Positions 8,307 through 17,135 of a stretch of DNA of 64,000 nucleotides are shown one piece after another. The first letter of the stretch is position 1. Every line of letters starts with the position of its first letter. The position numbers and the translations under genes were made by a program. Source of the DNA: MFD01275-c22 sp963705885. GTDB taxonomy: Bacteria > Actinomycetota > Actinomycetes > JACCUZ01. The notes beneath the pieces were generated by a model. That model made no database searches. It was not told the origin of the DNA and worked only from the letters and a program-made list of their open reading frames with translations. Location of the stretch: positions 3,286,001 to 3,350,000 of the forward strand of contig OY970120.1 in the NCBI GenBank assembly GCA_963705885.1, written 5' to 3'.

Positions 8307-9557
8307 CTAGCGGAGGCTGATCGGGTTGACGATGTCCGCGGTCAGCGTGAGCAGCGTGATGCCGCCGAAGAGCAGCAGCACGACGTAGGTCACCGGCAGC
8401 AGCTTGTTGTAGTCGACCCGCCCCGGGTCCGGGCGGCCGCGACGGCTCGCCAGCCAGGTCCGCGCCCGCTCGTACCACGCGATCGCCACGTGACCGCCGT
8501 CGAGCGGGAGCAGCGGGAAGAGGTTGAACACGCCGATGAAGACGTTCAGCCCGCCGAGCAGCGCCAGGAACACGATGGGCAGCCCCAGCTCGACCGCCTC
8601 GCCGCCGACGCGGCTCGCCCCGACGACGCTGATCGGCGTCTCGGGGTCGCGCTCGTCGCCGTTGATGGCGTCGAGCAGCTTGGGGATCTTGGACGGGAAC
8701 CGGCCGATCGCCTCGAAGGTCAGCTCGACGCTCTGGCCGAGGTACCAGACCGACGTGGGCACGGCCTCGGCCACGCTGTAGTGCAGCGCGAGGCGTGGCG
8801 CCTTCACCGAGACGCCGATCACGGACACGGTCTGCAGCTCGCCCTCGGCGTCGCCCACCGGTGGGCGACGCGTGGCGACGAGGTCGGCGGTGGTGGTGCG
8901 CCGCTCGCCGTCACGCACGTAGACCAGCTCGACGGGGCCGGCGGGCGCGGCCCGGACGGCCTCGACCAGGTCGCCGTACGTCGCGATGCGCGCGCCGTCG
9001 AAGGAGACCACCGCGTCGCCGCGCTCGAGCCCGGCGGCCCGCGCCGGTGCGACCGGGTCGCCCGCCCGGCACCCGCGCAGGACGCCGTCCTTGTCCAGCT
9101 CGTAGTCGGGCACGACGCACCGGGTGACCCGGCCGATGACGGGGTCGGCCTCGAGGGCGTCGAACGACTGGACGGCGGGGTTGGGCAGGCCGGTGGTGAA
9201 CGCGGCGATGAAGAAGATGACGACGGCGAGGACGAAGTGCGTGAACGACCCGGCGACGAGCACGACGGTGCGCTGCCAGAGCGGGAACCGCCAGAAGGAG
9301 CGCTCGCGGTCGGCGGGCGGCACCTCCTCCAGCGGGGTCATCCCGACGATCTTCACGAACCCGCCGGCGGGGATGGCCTTGAGGCCGTACTCCGTCTCGC
9401 CCCGCCGGAAGGAGAACACCGTCGGACCGAAGCCGGCGAAGTACTGGGTCGCTTTCATGCCGAAGCGCTTGGCGGTCAGCAGGTGGCCGGCCTCGTGCAG
9501 GCACACGGAGACGAGGATGCCGACGGCGAAGACCGCCACGCCGATCCAGAAGCTCAT
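8307..9557 (-). CDS. Site-2 intramembrane zinc metalloprotease (RseP/Rip1 type)
   Basis: A membrane protease that cuts regulatory membrane proteins such as anti-sigma factors within the bilayer. The protein has 416 residues. HEAGH at residues 21-25 in the first helix gives two zinc histidines and the catalytic glutamate; the later NLFPLLPLDGGH motif supplies the third ligand (Asp). A PDZ domain lies between, around residues 170-240 (GLERGDAVVSFDGARIATYGD). The gene sits between dxr and ispG as in Mycobacterium, where the orthologue is Rip1. Nothing unusual is seen. Confidence 0.95.
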   Translation of the reverse strand: MSFWIGVAVFAVGILVSVCLHEAGHLLTAKRFGMKATQYFAGFGPTVFSFRRGETEYGLKAIPAGGFVKIVGMTPLEEVPPADRERSFWRFPLWQRTVVLVAGSFTHFVLAVVIFFIAAFTTGLPNPAVQSFDALEADPVIGRVTRCVVPDYELDKDGVLRGCRAGDPVAPARAAGLERGDAVVSFDGARIATYGDLVEAVRAAPAGPVELVYVRDGERRTTTADLVATRRPPVGDAEGELQTVSVIGVSVKAPRLALHYSVAEAVPTSVWYLGQSVELTFEAIGRFPSKIPKLLDAINGDERDPETPISVVGASRVGGEAVELGLPIVFLALLGGLNVFIGVFNLFPLLPLDGGHVAIAWYERARTWLASRRGRPDPGRVDYNKLLPVTYVVLLLFGGITLLTLTADIVNPISLR

Positions 9558-9573
9558 GCGCGGGCGTTCTCCT

Positions 9574-10770
9574 TCAGGTCGGGGTCACCAGCTCGGCGGC
9601 GCGACGACGCGCCCACGTCTCAGCGTCGGCCACGTCGGCCACGGAGTTGAGGGTGGCCGGCTCGTGGTCGTCGAGCACGCGGGCCAGGGTGTCGACGATA
9701 CCCGGGAACGGGAGCCGGCCGGCGAGGAAGGCCGCCACGCAGACCTCGTTGGCGGCGTTGTAGACCGCGGGTGCCGTGCCTGCGGCCTCCCCGGCCGCCC
9801 GCGCGAGCCGTACGGCCGGGAACGCGTCGTCGTCGAGGGGCTCGAAGGTCCAGGCCGAGGCCGTCGACCAGTCGCAGCCGGGCGCGGCGTGCGGCACCCG
9901 GTCCGGCCAGCCGAGAGCCAGCGCGATCGGCAGGCGCATGTCCGGCGGCCCGGCCTGGGCGAGCGTCGAGCCGTCGGTGAACTCCACCATCGAGTGGACC
10001 ATCGACTGCGGGTGCACGACGACGTCGACGCGGTCGTAGGGCAGGTCGAAGAGCAGGTGCGCCTCGATCACCTCGAGGCCCTTGTTGACCAGCGTGGCCG
10101 AGTTCACGGTCACGACCGGGCCCATGTCCCACGTCGGGTGGGCCAGCGCCTGCTCCGGCGTGACCTCGGTGAGCTCGTCGCGGCGCCGGCCGCGGAAGGG
10201 ACCGCCGCTGGCGGTCAGCACGAGGCGGCGGACCTCGCCCGCGGTTCCGCCGCGCAGGCACTGGGCCAGCGCCGAGTGCTCGGAGTCGACGGGGACGATC
10301 TGGTCGGGCCGCTGCCGGGCCGCCCGCACGAGCGGTCCTCCGGCGACCAGCGACTCCTTGTTGGCCAGGGCCAGGGTGCGCCCGGCGTGCAGCGCGGCCA
10401 GCGTGGGCGCCAGGCCGATGGACCCGGTCATGCCGTTGAGCACCACGTCGCACGGACCGCCCGCGAGCTCGGTCGCGGCGTCGGGGCCGCCCAGGATCTT
10501 GGGGACCGGGTGGTCACCGGCGTCGTAGCCGCCCGCCTTCGCGGCGGCGTAGAAGGCGAGCTGCAGGTCCTGCACGGCGCTGGCGCGGGCGACCGCGACG
10601 ACCTCGACCCCGAGCTCGAGCGCCTGCCGCGCGAGCAGGTCGACGTTCCCTCCGCCCGCGGCGAGACCCGTGACCCGGAACCGGTCGGGGTTGCGGCGCA
10701 CGACGTCGAGCGCCTGGGTGCCGATGGAGCCGGTCGACCCGAGCACCACGACGTCCCGGCGGTCGCTCAC
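9574..10770 (-). CDS. dxr: 1-deoxy-D-xylulose-5-phosphate reductoisomerase
   Basis: Carries out the first committed step of the MEP isoprenoid pathway, the NADPH-dependent rearrangement and reduction of DXP to MEP. The N-terminus VVVLGSTGSIGTQALDVV is the dinucleotide-binding motif; PVDSEHSA and LTASGGPF are the metal and substrate loops, and the conserved HPQSMVHSMVEF segment follows. I chose the GTG at 10770, which gives 398 residues beginning SDRRDVVVLG, because the open frame upstream (to 10977) is low-complexity and unlike the family. GGGGG lies just before this GTG. It is the first gene of the minus-strand series that runs through rip, ispG and the exporters to proS. Confidence 0.96.
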   Translation of the reverse strand: MSDRRDVVVLGSTGSIGTQALDVVRRNPDRFRVTGLAAGGGNVDLLARQALELGVEVVAVARASAVQDLQLAFYAAAKAGGYDAGDHPVPKILGGPDAATELAGGPCDVVLNGMTGSIGLAPTLAALHAGRTLALANKESLVAGGPLVRAARQRPDQIVPVDSEHSALAQCLRGGTAGEVRRLVLTASGGPFRGRRRDELTEVTPEQALAHPTWDMGPVVTVNSATLVNKGLEVIEAHLLFDLPYDRVDVVVHPQSMVHSMVEFTDGSTLAQAGPPDMRLPIALALGWPDRVPHAAPGCDWSTASAWTFEPLDDDAFPAVRLARAAGEAAGTAPAVYNAANEVCVAAFLAGRLPFPGIVDTLARVLDDHEPATLNSVADVADAETWARRRAAELVTPT

Positions 10771-10840
10771 GCCCCCAGTGTCGCGCACGCCGCACCCGCC
10801 GCCCGCGCCCAGGACCGGCCGGGGAGATGACCAAGAACAG

Positions 10841-10860
10841 AATGTGACATGGCGCACATT
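10841..10860. promoter_or_regulatory. Candidate Crp/Fnr-family operator
   Basis: An imperfect 20-bp palindrome, AATGTG-N8-CACATT, in the 201-bp gap between dxr and the secreted protease, which are transcribed divergently. The arms contain TGTGA on one side and TGTGC on the other, close to the Crp consensus TGTGA-N6-TCACA. A second TGTG/CACA pair lies at about 10869-10879. This is the only clearly lower-GC stretch of the gap, as expected for a promoter. Which of the two genes is controlled is not clear. Confidence 0.4.
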
Positions 10861-10971
10861 TGGGACTTTGTGCACCACAGTTCGTCGGGCCGCCCCGGCG
10901 CCACAGCGACCCGGCGACGGCACCGTCCCGGGTGGATCCCACCCGACGTCCCGACCGGGAGGAACACGCAC

Positions 10972-11910
10972 ATGCACAGGTCACGCACCAGGGCGCTCGG
11001 CGCCGTCGCCGCGCTGTTCGTCAGCGCACTCGCGGTGGGGGCGACCCCCGGCACCGCCGCAGGGGCGAGCGGCTCGGCGGGGGGCGTCGCGACCGCGCCG
11101 GCCGCCACCACCGCGGCGGCAGCCGAGCGGGTCGAGGACTACTGGACCGCCAGGCGGATGCGCAACGCGCGCAGCGCCGAGCGGCCCTCGACCGCGACGC
11201 CGACGGGCGCACCCGCCGCCCGGGGCGCCGAGCAGCAGGTGGGGCCGAAGAAGCCCGGCGGCGGTCCCGTGCCCACCGCCTCGACCACGTCCACGACCGG
11301 CAAGGTCTTCTTCACCCTGGGCGGCACGAACTACGTCTGCTCGGGAGCGGCCACGTCGAGCTCGAACCGCGACGTCGTGACGACCGCCGGCCACTGCGTG
11401 AACGAGGGCCCCGGAGCCTTCGCGACGAACTGGGCGTTCGTGCCGGCGTACAACAACGGCAGCCGCCCCTACGGCACCTGGACGGCGCGCACCCTGGTGA
11501 CGACCAGCGCCTGGGCGAACTCCGGCAACATCAACTACGACGGCGGGTTCGCCGTGATGAACACGCTCAACGGCGCGCACCTCACCGACGTCGTCGGCGG
11601 TCAGGGCATCGCGTTCAACCTCGCCCGCGGCCTCTACTACAACGCGTACGGCTACCCGGCCGCCCCGCCGTTCAACGGCGAGACGCTCAAGTCGTGCTCC
11701 GGCACCGCGACCAACGACGTGTGGGGCGGGACCCAGAGCCAGAGCATCCCGTGCAACATGACGGGCGGCTCGAGTGGCGGGCCGTGGCTGACCGGGTCCA
11801 CCATCAACTCCGTGAACAGCTTCGGCTACAGCGGCGTGCCGAACCGGATGTTCGGGCCCTACTTCGGCAGCACGATCCAGTCGGCCTACAACACCGCGGC
11901 GACCCGCTAG
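10972..11910 (+). CDS. Secreted trypsin-like serine protease
   Basis: A 312-residue exported S1-family peptidase. Residues 1-30 are a signal peptide (basic start, hydrophobic core, Ala-rich cleavage region). A pro-region follows containing VEDYWTARRMRNA at 54-66, a motif common in the propeptides of actinobacterial secreted peptidases. The catalytic domain shows H141 in TTAGHCV, D190 in INYDGGFAV and S268 in TGGSSGGPW, with probable disulphides C123-C142 and C242-C261. The start at 10972 has GGGAGG 9 nt upstream and the right place for a signal peptide. The role is probably extracellular protein breakdown; the cleavage specificity cannot be deduced. A perfect hairpin 76 bp after the stop is its probable terminator. 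Confidence 0.9.
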   Translation: MHRSRTRALGAVAALFVSALAVGATPGTAAGASGSAGGVATAPAATTAAAAERVEDYWTARRMRNARSAERPSTATPTGAPAARGAEQQVGPKKPGGGPVPTASTTSTTGKVFFTLGGTNYVCSGAATSSSNRDVVTTAGHCVNEGPGAFATNWAFVPAYNNGSRPYGTWTARTLVTTSAWANSGNINYDGGFAVMNTLNGAHLTDVVGGQGIAFNLARGLYYNAYGYPAAPPFNGETLKSCSGTATNDVWGGTQSQSIPCNMTGGSSGGPWLTGSTINSVNSFGYSGVPNRMFGPYFGSTIQSAYNTAATR

Positions 11911-11911
11911 C

Positions 11912-12106
11912 GTGCGCCGGCTGGTGTCGCTCCTGGCCCGCCTCGCCCGACGGCGCGGCGGGACAGGCGACGCCGGCACGGCGGAGGGTGGGGTGGTCAG
12001 CGCGGAGCTGACCACCCCACCCGAGCAGGTCGAGGCCTACTGGACCGACGAGCGGGTCCGGCAGGCCGAGCCGCGGGAGCAGCGGCTCGACCCCCCGGTG
12101 CCCTAG
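11912..12106 (+). pseudogene. Short ORF with an isolated protease propeptide motif
   Basis: A 64-codon GTG-initiated frame beginning directly after the protease stop. Its C-terminal part reads VEAYWTDERVRQAEP (residues 40-54), clearly related to VEDYWTARRMRNA in the propeptide of the upstream protease. No catalytic domain follows: the frame ends at 12106, overlapping the MMPL gene end by 4 bp. A perfect 16-bp-stem hairpin lies inside the frame, which makes translation as a real protein doubtful. The best reading is the remains of a second, duplicated protease gene truncated by rearrangement; a small stand-alone propeptide is a less likely alternative. Confidence 0.45.
11986..12022 (+). terminator. 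Perfect 16-bp-stem hairpin after the protease gene
   Basis: Left arm GGGTGGGGTGGTCAGC, loop GCGGA, right arm GCTGACCACCCCACCC, with no mismatch. There is no U tract, as is usual for actinobacterial terminators. It would stop transcripts from the protease and, read in reverse, those from elsewhere. It also lies inside the 64-codon frame described separately. Confidence 0.7.
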
Positions 12107-14346
12107 ACGCCCGCCGCGTCGCGCTCCGGTCGCCGGGCCCCCGGCAGCTCGACCGGACCGGTGCCCTCACGGAAGCCGTGCCGGGCCCAGAACCTGGCGA
12201 GCGGCGCGGGTGCCCACCAGTTCCACCGGCCGAGGAGCCGCATCGTCGCCGGCACGAGCAGTGCCCGCACGATCGTCGCGTCCACGAGGATCGCGATGAT
12301 CATCCCGACGCCGATCATCTTGATGAAGACGATGCCCGACGTCGAGAAGGCGCCGATGACGACGACCAGGAGCAGCGCCGCGCTGGTGATGATGCGCCCG
12401 GTGCGCTGCAACCCGGTCGCCACGGCGGCCGTGTTGTCACCCGTGCGGTCCCACTCCTCGCGGATCCGGGAGAGCAGGAACACCTCGTAGTCCATCGACA
12501 GGCCGAACGCGATGGCCAGCATGAGGATCGGCTGGGTTGCCTCGATCGTGCCGGTGCTGGAGAACCCGAGCAGGCCCGACAGGTGGCCGTCCTGGAAGAT
12601 CCAGACCAGCGCGCCGAAGGACGCCGAGAGCGACAGCACGTTCATCGCCACCGCCTTCGCCGGCAGCACCACCGAGCCGAAGGCGAGGAACAGCAGCACC
12701 AGCGTCACCCCGAGCACGAACAGCCCCATCCACGGCAGGGTCGAGCGCAGGCTGGACAGCAGGTCGGTCAGCTCGGCCGCACGCCCGCCCACGAGCACCT
12801 CGCTCCCGGCGGGCTCCGGCAGGTCGCGGATCTGTGCGACCAGGTCGCGCGCCGGCCCGGAGATGCCCTCGCGGTCGTGGCGGACGCTGACCAGCGCCGA
12901 GCCGTTGCCCTCGCCGGTCACGTCGACCGTGGTGACGCCGGGCAGGGCCCGCACGTCGTCGGCGAACCGGGCGAGCGCCGCCCGGTCGGCCTCGTCGACG
13001 GAGCCGTCGGCGAAGGTCACGACCGGGTCGACCGTGGTGGTGCCGCCGCCCGGGAAGTCGCGGAGCAGGGTCTCGGACACGACGCGGCTCTCGATGCCGT
13101 CGGGCAGCGCCCGGTGGTCGACCCCGCCGAACTCAACGCGCAGGAACGGCGCGCCCGCCAGCAGCAGGATCGGCACGATCACGGCCACGTAGGCGATCGG
13201 GCGGCGCATGACCGAGTGCGCCAGCCGCTCCCAGGCCCCCTGCCCCGACCCACGTTGCGCCGACACACCACGTCCCCGGCGTGTCCGGTGTGTCATCGCA
13301 ACAAGGATCTTGGGGAGGCGGATGCGCAGCGAGTCGACGCGGTGGCCCAGCACGGCCAGCAGCGCCGGCAGCACGGTCAGCGCCCCCACCATCGCGACGA
13401 GCACGGCCGCCATGCCGCCGAAGCCCATCGAGCGCAGGAACACCTGCGGGAACAGCAGCAGCGAGGCCAGCGAGATGGCCACCGTGATGCCGGAGAACGC
13501 GACCGTCCGCCCGGCGGTGGCCATGGTGCGGACCAGCGCCTGCTCGGTGCCCGCCCCCGCGTGCAGCTCCTCGCGGAAACGGCTCACCACGAACAGCGCG
13601 TAGTCGATCGCCAGGCCCAGCCCGAGCATCGTCACGATGTTGACGGCGAAGATCGAGACGTCGGTCGCGAGCGACAGCAGCCGCAGCATGGTGAACGACC
13701 CGAGGATCGCGAGGCCGCCGATCGCCAGCGGCAGGCCGGCCGCGGTCAGCCCGCCGAAGACCACCACGAGCAGGACCAGGACCAGCGGCAGCGAGATCTG
13801 CTCGGCCCGCGCGATGTCCTCGCTGACCTGCGTCGTGATGTCGCTCGCGATGGCCTCGTTGCCGCCGACCATCACGGTCAGGCCGTCCGGGGCGTCGCGC
13901 AGGGCGGGCTCGAGGTCCTCGTACGCCGTCATCCGGGCGTCCTCGTCCTCGCCCACCACGTGCACCACGGCGTACGTCGCCGTGCCGTCGTCGGAGACCA
14001 GCGCCCCGCCGCGTGGCCCGGCGGACCAGGCGGTCGTCGTGGCGGCGACCAGGTCGGACGGCAGGCCCGCGAGGTGCATCTCGACCGCGGCGCGGACGGC
14101 CGGGGTGTCGACCCGGTCGCCGCCGGCCCGGTAGAGCACCACCACGTCGGCCTCGTCGCGCCCGACATCGGCCTGGACCCGCTCCAGCGCCGCGGCCGAC
14201 TCGCTGCCCGGGTCCTCGAACCCGCTGGAGACCATGGAGCCGAAGACCCCCGTCCCCCAGGCGGCGCCGAGGACCAGGAAGGCCGCGGCGAGCGCGAGGA
14301 CCCAGCGGCGGCCGGTGTAGGTCAGGTGCCCCAGTCGCTCGAACAT
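12103..14346 (-). CDS. MMPL/RND-family membrane exporter
   Basis: A 747-residue transporter of the MMPL type, with about twelve membrane helices in two repeats. Each repeat has one helix, a large extracytoplasmic domain (roughly residues 35-170 and 395-520), and five helices. The proton-relay region of the first repeat is visible as MLGLGLAIDYALFVVSRFREE, and that of the second as AIAFGLSMDYEVFLLSRIREEWD. Relatives export lipids or drugs. It diverges from a TetR regulator with a palindromic operator between them, so it is very likely repressed by that protein and induced by its ligand. The ribosome site AGGGGAG lies 6 nt before the ATG. Confidence 0.9.
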   Translation of the reverse strand: MFERLGHLTYTGRRWVLALAAAFLVLGAAWGTGVFGSMVSSGFEDPGSESAAALERVQADVGRDEADVVVLYRAGGDRVDTPAVRAAVEMHLAGLPSDLVAATTTAWSAGPRGGALVSDDGTATYAVVHVVGEDEDARMTAYEDLEPALRDAPDGLTVMVGGNEAIASDITTQVSEDIARAEQISLPLVLVLLVVVFGGLTAAGLPLAIGGLAILGSFTMLRLLSLATDVSIFAVNIVTMLGLGLAIDYALFVVSRFREELHAGAGTEQALVRTMATAGRTVAFSGITVAISLASLLLFPQVFLRSMGFGGMAAVLVAMVGALTVLPALLAVLGHRVDSLRIRLPKILVAMTHRTRRGRGVSAQRGSGQGAWERLAHSVMRRPIAYVAVIVPILLLAGAPFLRVEFGGVDHRALPDGIESRVVSETLLRDFPGGGTTTVDPVVTFADGSVDEADRAALARFADDVRALPGVTTVDVTGEGNGSALVSVRHDREGISGPARDLVAQIRDLPEPAGSEVLVGGRAAELTDLLSSLRSTLPWMGLFVLGVTLVLLFLAFGSVVLPAKAVAMNVLSLSASFGALVWIFQDGHLSGLLGFSSTGTIEATQPILMLAIAFGLSMDYEVFLLSRIREEWDRTGDNTAAVATGLQRTGRIITSAALLLVVVIGAFSTSGIVFIKMIGVGMIIAILVDATIVRALLVPATMRLLGRWNWWAPAPLARFWARHGFREGTGPVELPGARRPERDAAGV

Positions 14347-14364
14347 GCCCGTCTCCCCTACGAT

Positions 14365-14416
14365 GTGAACGTAACTTGTCTTGGTGAACGTCGTTCACTA
14401 TGCTGACGGTGTTCAC
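14365..14416. promoter_or_regulatory. Promoter with nested TetR operator
   Basis: The core is a perfect palindrome, GTGAACG-T-CGTTCAC, at 14384-14398. Two outer half sites, GTGAACG at 14365-14371 and GTTCAC at 14411-14416, flank it almost symmetrically about 14391. On the plus strand the core fills the 17-bp spacer between a -35 (TTGTCT, 14376-14381) and a good -10 (TATGCT, 14399-14404). Repressor binding would therefore exclude RNA polymerase from the regulator promoter and probably from the divergent MMPL promoter too. Confidence 0.75.
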
Positions 14417-14435
14417 ATCTGTCAAGGGGGTTCCT

Positions 14436-15155
14436 GTGCCGTCCTCTCCGGCCCGACCGGACGCGCCCACCCGGCGCGAGCGGGTCCGCGACGCCACCGT
14501 GTCCGAGATCAAGAGCACCGCCCGGGCGCTGCTCGTGGCCGACGGGCCGGACGCCCTGACCCTGCGCGCCATCGCGCGCGAGATGGGCATGACCCCGCCG
14601 GCGCTCTACCGCTACTTCGCCAGCCACGAGGACATCGTCGTGGCGCTGTGCCACGACGTGCTCGAGGAGCTGACCGCCACGCTCGCGGCGGCCCGGGACT
14701 CGGTGGGCACCGACGACCCGGTCGGTCGCCTCATGGCCACCTGCCGCGAGTTCCGCCGCTGGTCGCTGACCCACCCGCGCGAGTTCCACCTCACGTTCGC
14801 CTCCGCGGTGGGCCACGCGCCGCACGACCACGAGGAGCCGGGGCAGGACATCTCGTTCGGGGAGGTGTTCCTGGGGATCTTCGTCGAGATCTGGACACGG
14901 CAACCCTTCGCGGTCCCCGCCGAGACGGACCTGCCGCCGGACCTGCTCCGCCAGCTGCGCACGTTCTCGGCCGCCACGGGCGACACGCTGCCGCTCGGCG
15001 CCGTCGTCGCCTACCTCGCCGGCTGGGTGCGGCTCTACGGCGCCGTCACGATCGAGGTGTTCGGCCACCTCGGGTTCGCGCTCGACGACCCGCAGCCGAT
15101 GTTCGAGGCGATGCTGGCCGACATGCGCCGCCAGCTCACCACACCTCCGGCGTGA
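14436..15155 (+). CDS. TetR/AcrR-family transcriptional regulator
   Basis: A 239-residue repressor-type regulator. The N-terminal helix-turn-helix is LTLRAIAREMGMTPPALYRY (residues about 43-62), and the larger C-terminal part is a TetR ligand-binding domain of the WHG type (the FAVPAETDLPP and LGAVVAYLAGWVRLYG regions). An in-frame ATG exists at 14400, but it lies inside the promoter -10 element. The GTG at 14436 has AAGGGGG 5 nt upstream and is the true start. The gene diverges from the MMPL exporter and most likely controls it and itself through the operator in between. The ligand is unknown. Confidence 0.9.
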   Translation: MPSSPARPDAPTRRERVRDATVSEIKSTARALLVADGPDALTLRAIAREMGMTPPALYRYFASHEDIVVALCHDVLEELTATLAAARDSVGTDDPVGRLMATCREFRRWSLTHPREFHLTFASAVGHAPHDHEEPGQDISFGEVFLGIFVEIWTRQPFAVPAETDLPPDLLRQLRTFSAATGDTLPLGAVVAYLAGWVRLYGAVTIEVFGHLGFALDDPQPMFEAMLADMRRQLTTPPA

Positions 15156-15245
15156 GCGGAGCCTCTCCCGACTCCGGCTGACCCGCGGGCACCTCGCAGG
15201 CGGTGCACAGCCGGTCCCCAGGAACCGGGGCCATCGTCGTCAGCC

Positions 15246-16653
15246 ATGACGGCAGCCGCGCCCCGCACGCTGACGGCCCCGCCCGGCCCGGAGCGGCAGC
15301 CACCTCGGCGGCCGTGGCGGGGCGACACGATTGTCGCGGCGACGGCCCTGACCCTGGCGGTGGTCACCGCGCTCTGGGTCGCCAACGGCGGTCCGCGCGC
15401 GCTGGTCGCCGGGACCGGGTCGGGGCTGACCTCGGCCGGACGCCTCGCCGGGCTGCTCGCCGCGGACCTCCTGCTCCTGCAGGTCCTGGCGATGGCTCGC
15501 ATCCCCTGGGCGGAGCGCACCTGGGGGCAGGACCGGCTGGCGCGCTGGCACCGGGTAGCCGGCTTCTCCTCGTTCACCCTCCTGCTGACGCACATCGGCC
15601 TGGTCACCGTGGGGTACGCCGCCACGTCGCGCACCGGGATCCCCGCGCAGCTGTGGACCCTCGTCGCGACCTACCCGGGGATGCTGCTCGCCGCCGCCGG
15701 CACGGCACTGCTGACGATGACGGTGGTCACCTCGGTCCGGGCCGCGCGTCGACGGCTCCGCTACGAGTCGTGGCACCTGCTGCACCTCTACGCCTACCTG
15801 GGCATCGCGCTGTCGCTGCCGCACCAGCTCTGGACGGGGGCCGACTTCGTGGCCTCTCCCGTCGCGAGGGCCTACTGGTGGGGCCTCTACCTGGCCGCCC
15901 TGGGAGCGGTCCTGGTCTTCCGTCTCGGAGTGCCGGTCTGGAGATCGCTGCGCCACCGCCTCGTGGTGTCCGACGTCGTGGACGAGGCCCCCGGCATCGT
16001 GTCGCTGCACATCGCGGGGCGCCGGCTCGACCGCCTGCCGGTGCGGGCGGGCCAGTTCTTCGTGTGGCGGTTCCTCCACGGCCCGGGGTGGACGCGGGGC
16101 CACCCCTTCTCGCTGTCGGCCACGCCTCACCCGGGCAGGTTGCGGGTCACCGTCAAGGACCTCGGCGACGGCAGCCGGTCGCTGGGCGACGTGCCGCCGG
16201 GCACGAGGGTCGTCATCGAGGGTCCGTACGGCGCGCTCACCGGCGAACGCCGGACCCGCGCCGGTGTGACGCTGCTCGCCGCCGGCATCGGCGTCACGCC
16301 GCTGCGAGCCCTGCTCGAGGAGCTGCGGGGACCACGGGGGGAGGTCACGCTGCTCTACCGTGCCCGGGACGAGTCCGACCTCGTGTTCCGCGCCGAGCTG
16401 GAGGCGCTGGCGGCGCAGCACGGAGTCCGGGTCGTGCCGCTGGTCGGCTCGCGGGCCCGGCCCGACTCGTGGCTGCCGGTCACGCTCGCCCACCTGGACG
16501 ACACGGAGGCGCTGCGCCGCCTCGTGCCCGGACGTCGCGGGCCACGACGTCTTCATCTGCGGCCCGGACCCCTGGATGGACTCCGCGGAGCGGGCCGTCC
16601 GAGGCGCGGGAGTTCCCGCCGCCAACATCCACACCGAGCGCTTCTCATGGTGA
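15246..16653 (+). CDS. Ferric-reductase-like flavohaem oxidoreductase, frameshifted as given
   Basis: A membrane electron-transfer protein. The N-terminal half has about six helices with haem-ligand histidines (LARWHRVAGF, LLTHIGLV, YESWHLLHLY, LSLPHQLW). An FAD domain follows (GHPFSLSATP) and then an NAD-binding domain (LLAAGIGVTPLRALLEE). The frame breaks at the CCC run at 16527-16529: before it the protein reads LVPG, and in the +1 frame it continues PDVAGHDVFICGPDPWMD to a proper end at 16653. Deleting one C restores a normal 468-residue protein. As written, the first frame runs on without a stop into the next gene. The neighbours (FMN-binding protein and ApbE) show that it feeds electrons to a flavinylated extracytoplasmic partner. 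Confidence 0.8.
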
Positions 16654-16667
16654 GAGGAAGCACGCCC

Positions 16668-17135
16668 ATGCGACGCATCGTCTTCGCCCTGACCGGGACC
16701 GTCTCCGGCCTGCTGATGCTGTTCAGCTACCACACGTCGCTGGCCGGGGTCGCCCCGCCGGCGACGGCCGGTGGGACCACCACCTACAGCGCCGGCACGT
16801 CCTCGACCGGACCGGGGTCCTCGACGGGGTCTGCGACGGCCACGACACCGGCGGCGGGCACCGGCACGTACACCGGGGACAGGGTCTCCACCCAGTGGGG
16901 GCCGGTCCAGGTGCGGGTCACCGTCGTCGATGGGGCCGTGAACGGCGTCGACGTCCTGCAGTACCCGCAGGGGAACGCGCGGGACGCGCAGATCAACGAC
17001 TACGCGCTCCCGATCCTCACCGAGGAGACGATCGGCGTCTCGACGGCGCAGATCGACCACGTCTCGGGAGCCACCGTGACCAGCGGCGGCTACATCGCCT
17101 CGCTCCAGTCGGCCCTCGACCAGGCGCAGCTGTGA
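16668..17135 (+). CDS. Secreted FMN-binding domain protein
   Basis: A 155-residue protein with an N-terminal signal or anchor helix (RRIVFALTGTVSGLLMLFSY), a Thr/Ser/Gly-rich linker (residues 30-65) and an FMN-binding domain. The domain carries DHVSGATVTSGGY, the sequence at which ApbE covalently attaches FMN to threonine. It is encoded 14 bp after the flavohaem reductase and overlaps apbE by 1 bp. The expected role is to take electrons across or outside the membrane from the reductase. GAGAGGAAG lies 7 nt before the ATG. The same frame is open back through the reductase gene, so the two could be read as one fused protein in the sequence given. Confidence 0.88.
   Translation: MRRIVFALTGTVSGLLMLFSYHTSLAGVAPPATAGGTTTYSAGTSSTGPGSSTGSATATTPAAGTGTYTGDRVSTQWGPVQVRVTVVDGAVNGVDVLQYPQGNARDAQINDYALPILTEETIGVSTAQIDHVSGATVTSGGYIASLQSALDQAQL

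Noticed and set aside
10849..10971. Longer N-terminus of the secreted protease
   Set aside because: It would place about 40 unconserved residues before a clear signal peptide and run through the promoter region; the ATG at 10972 has a good ribosome site.
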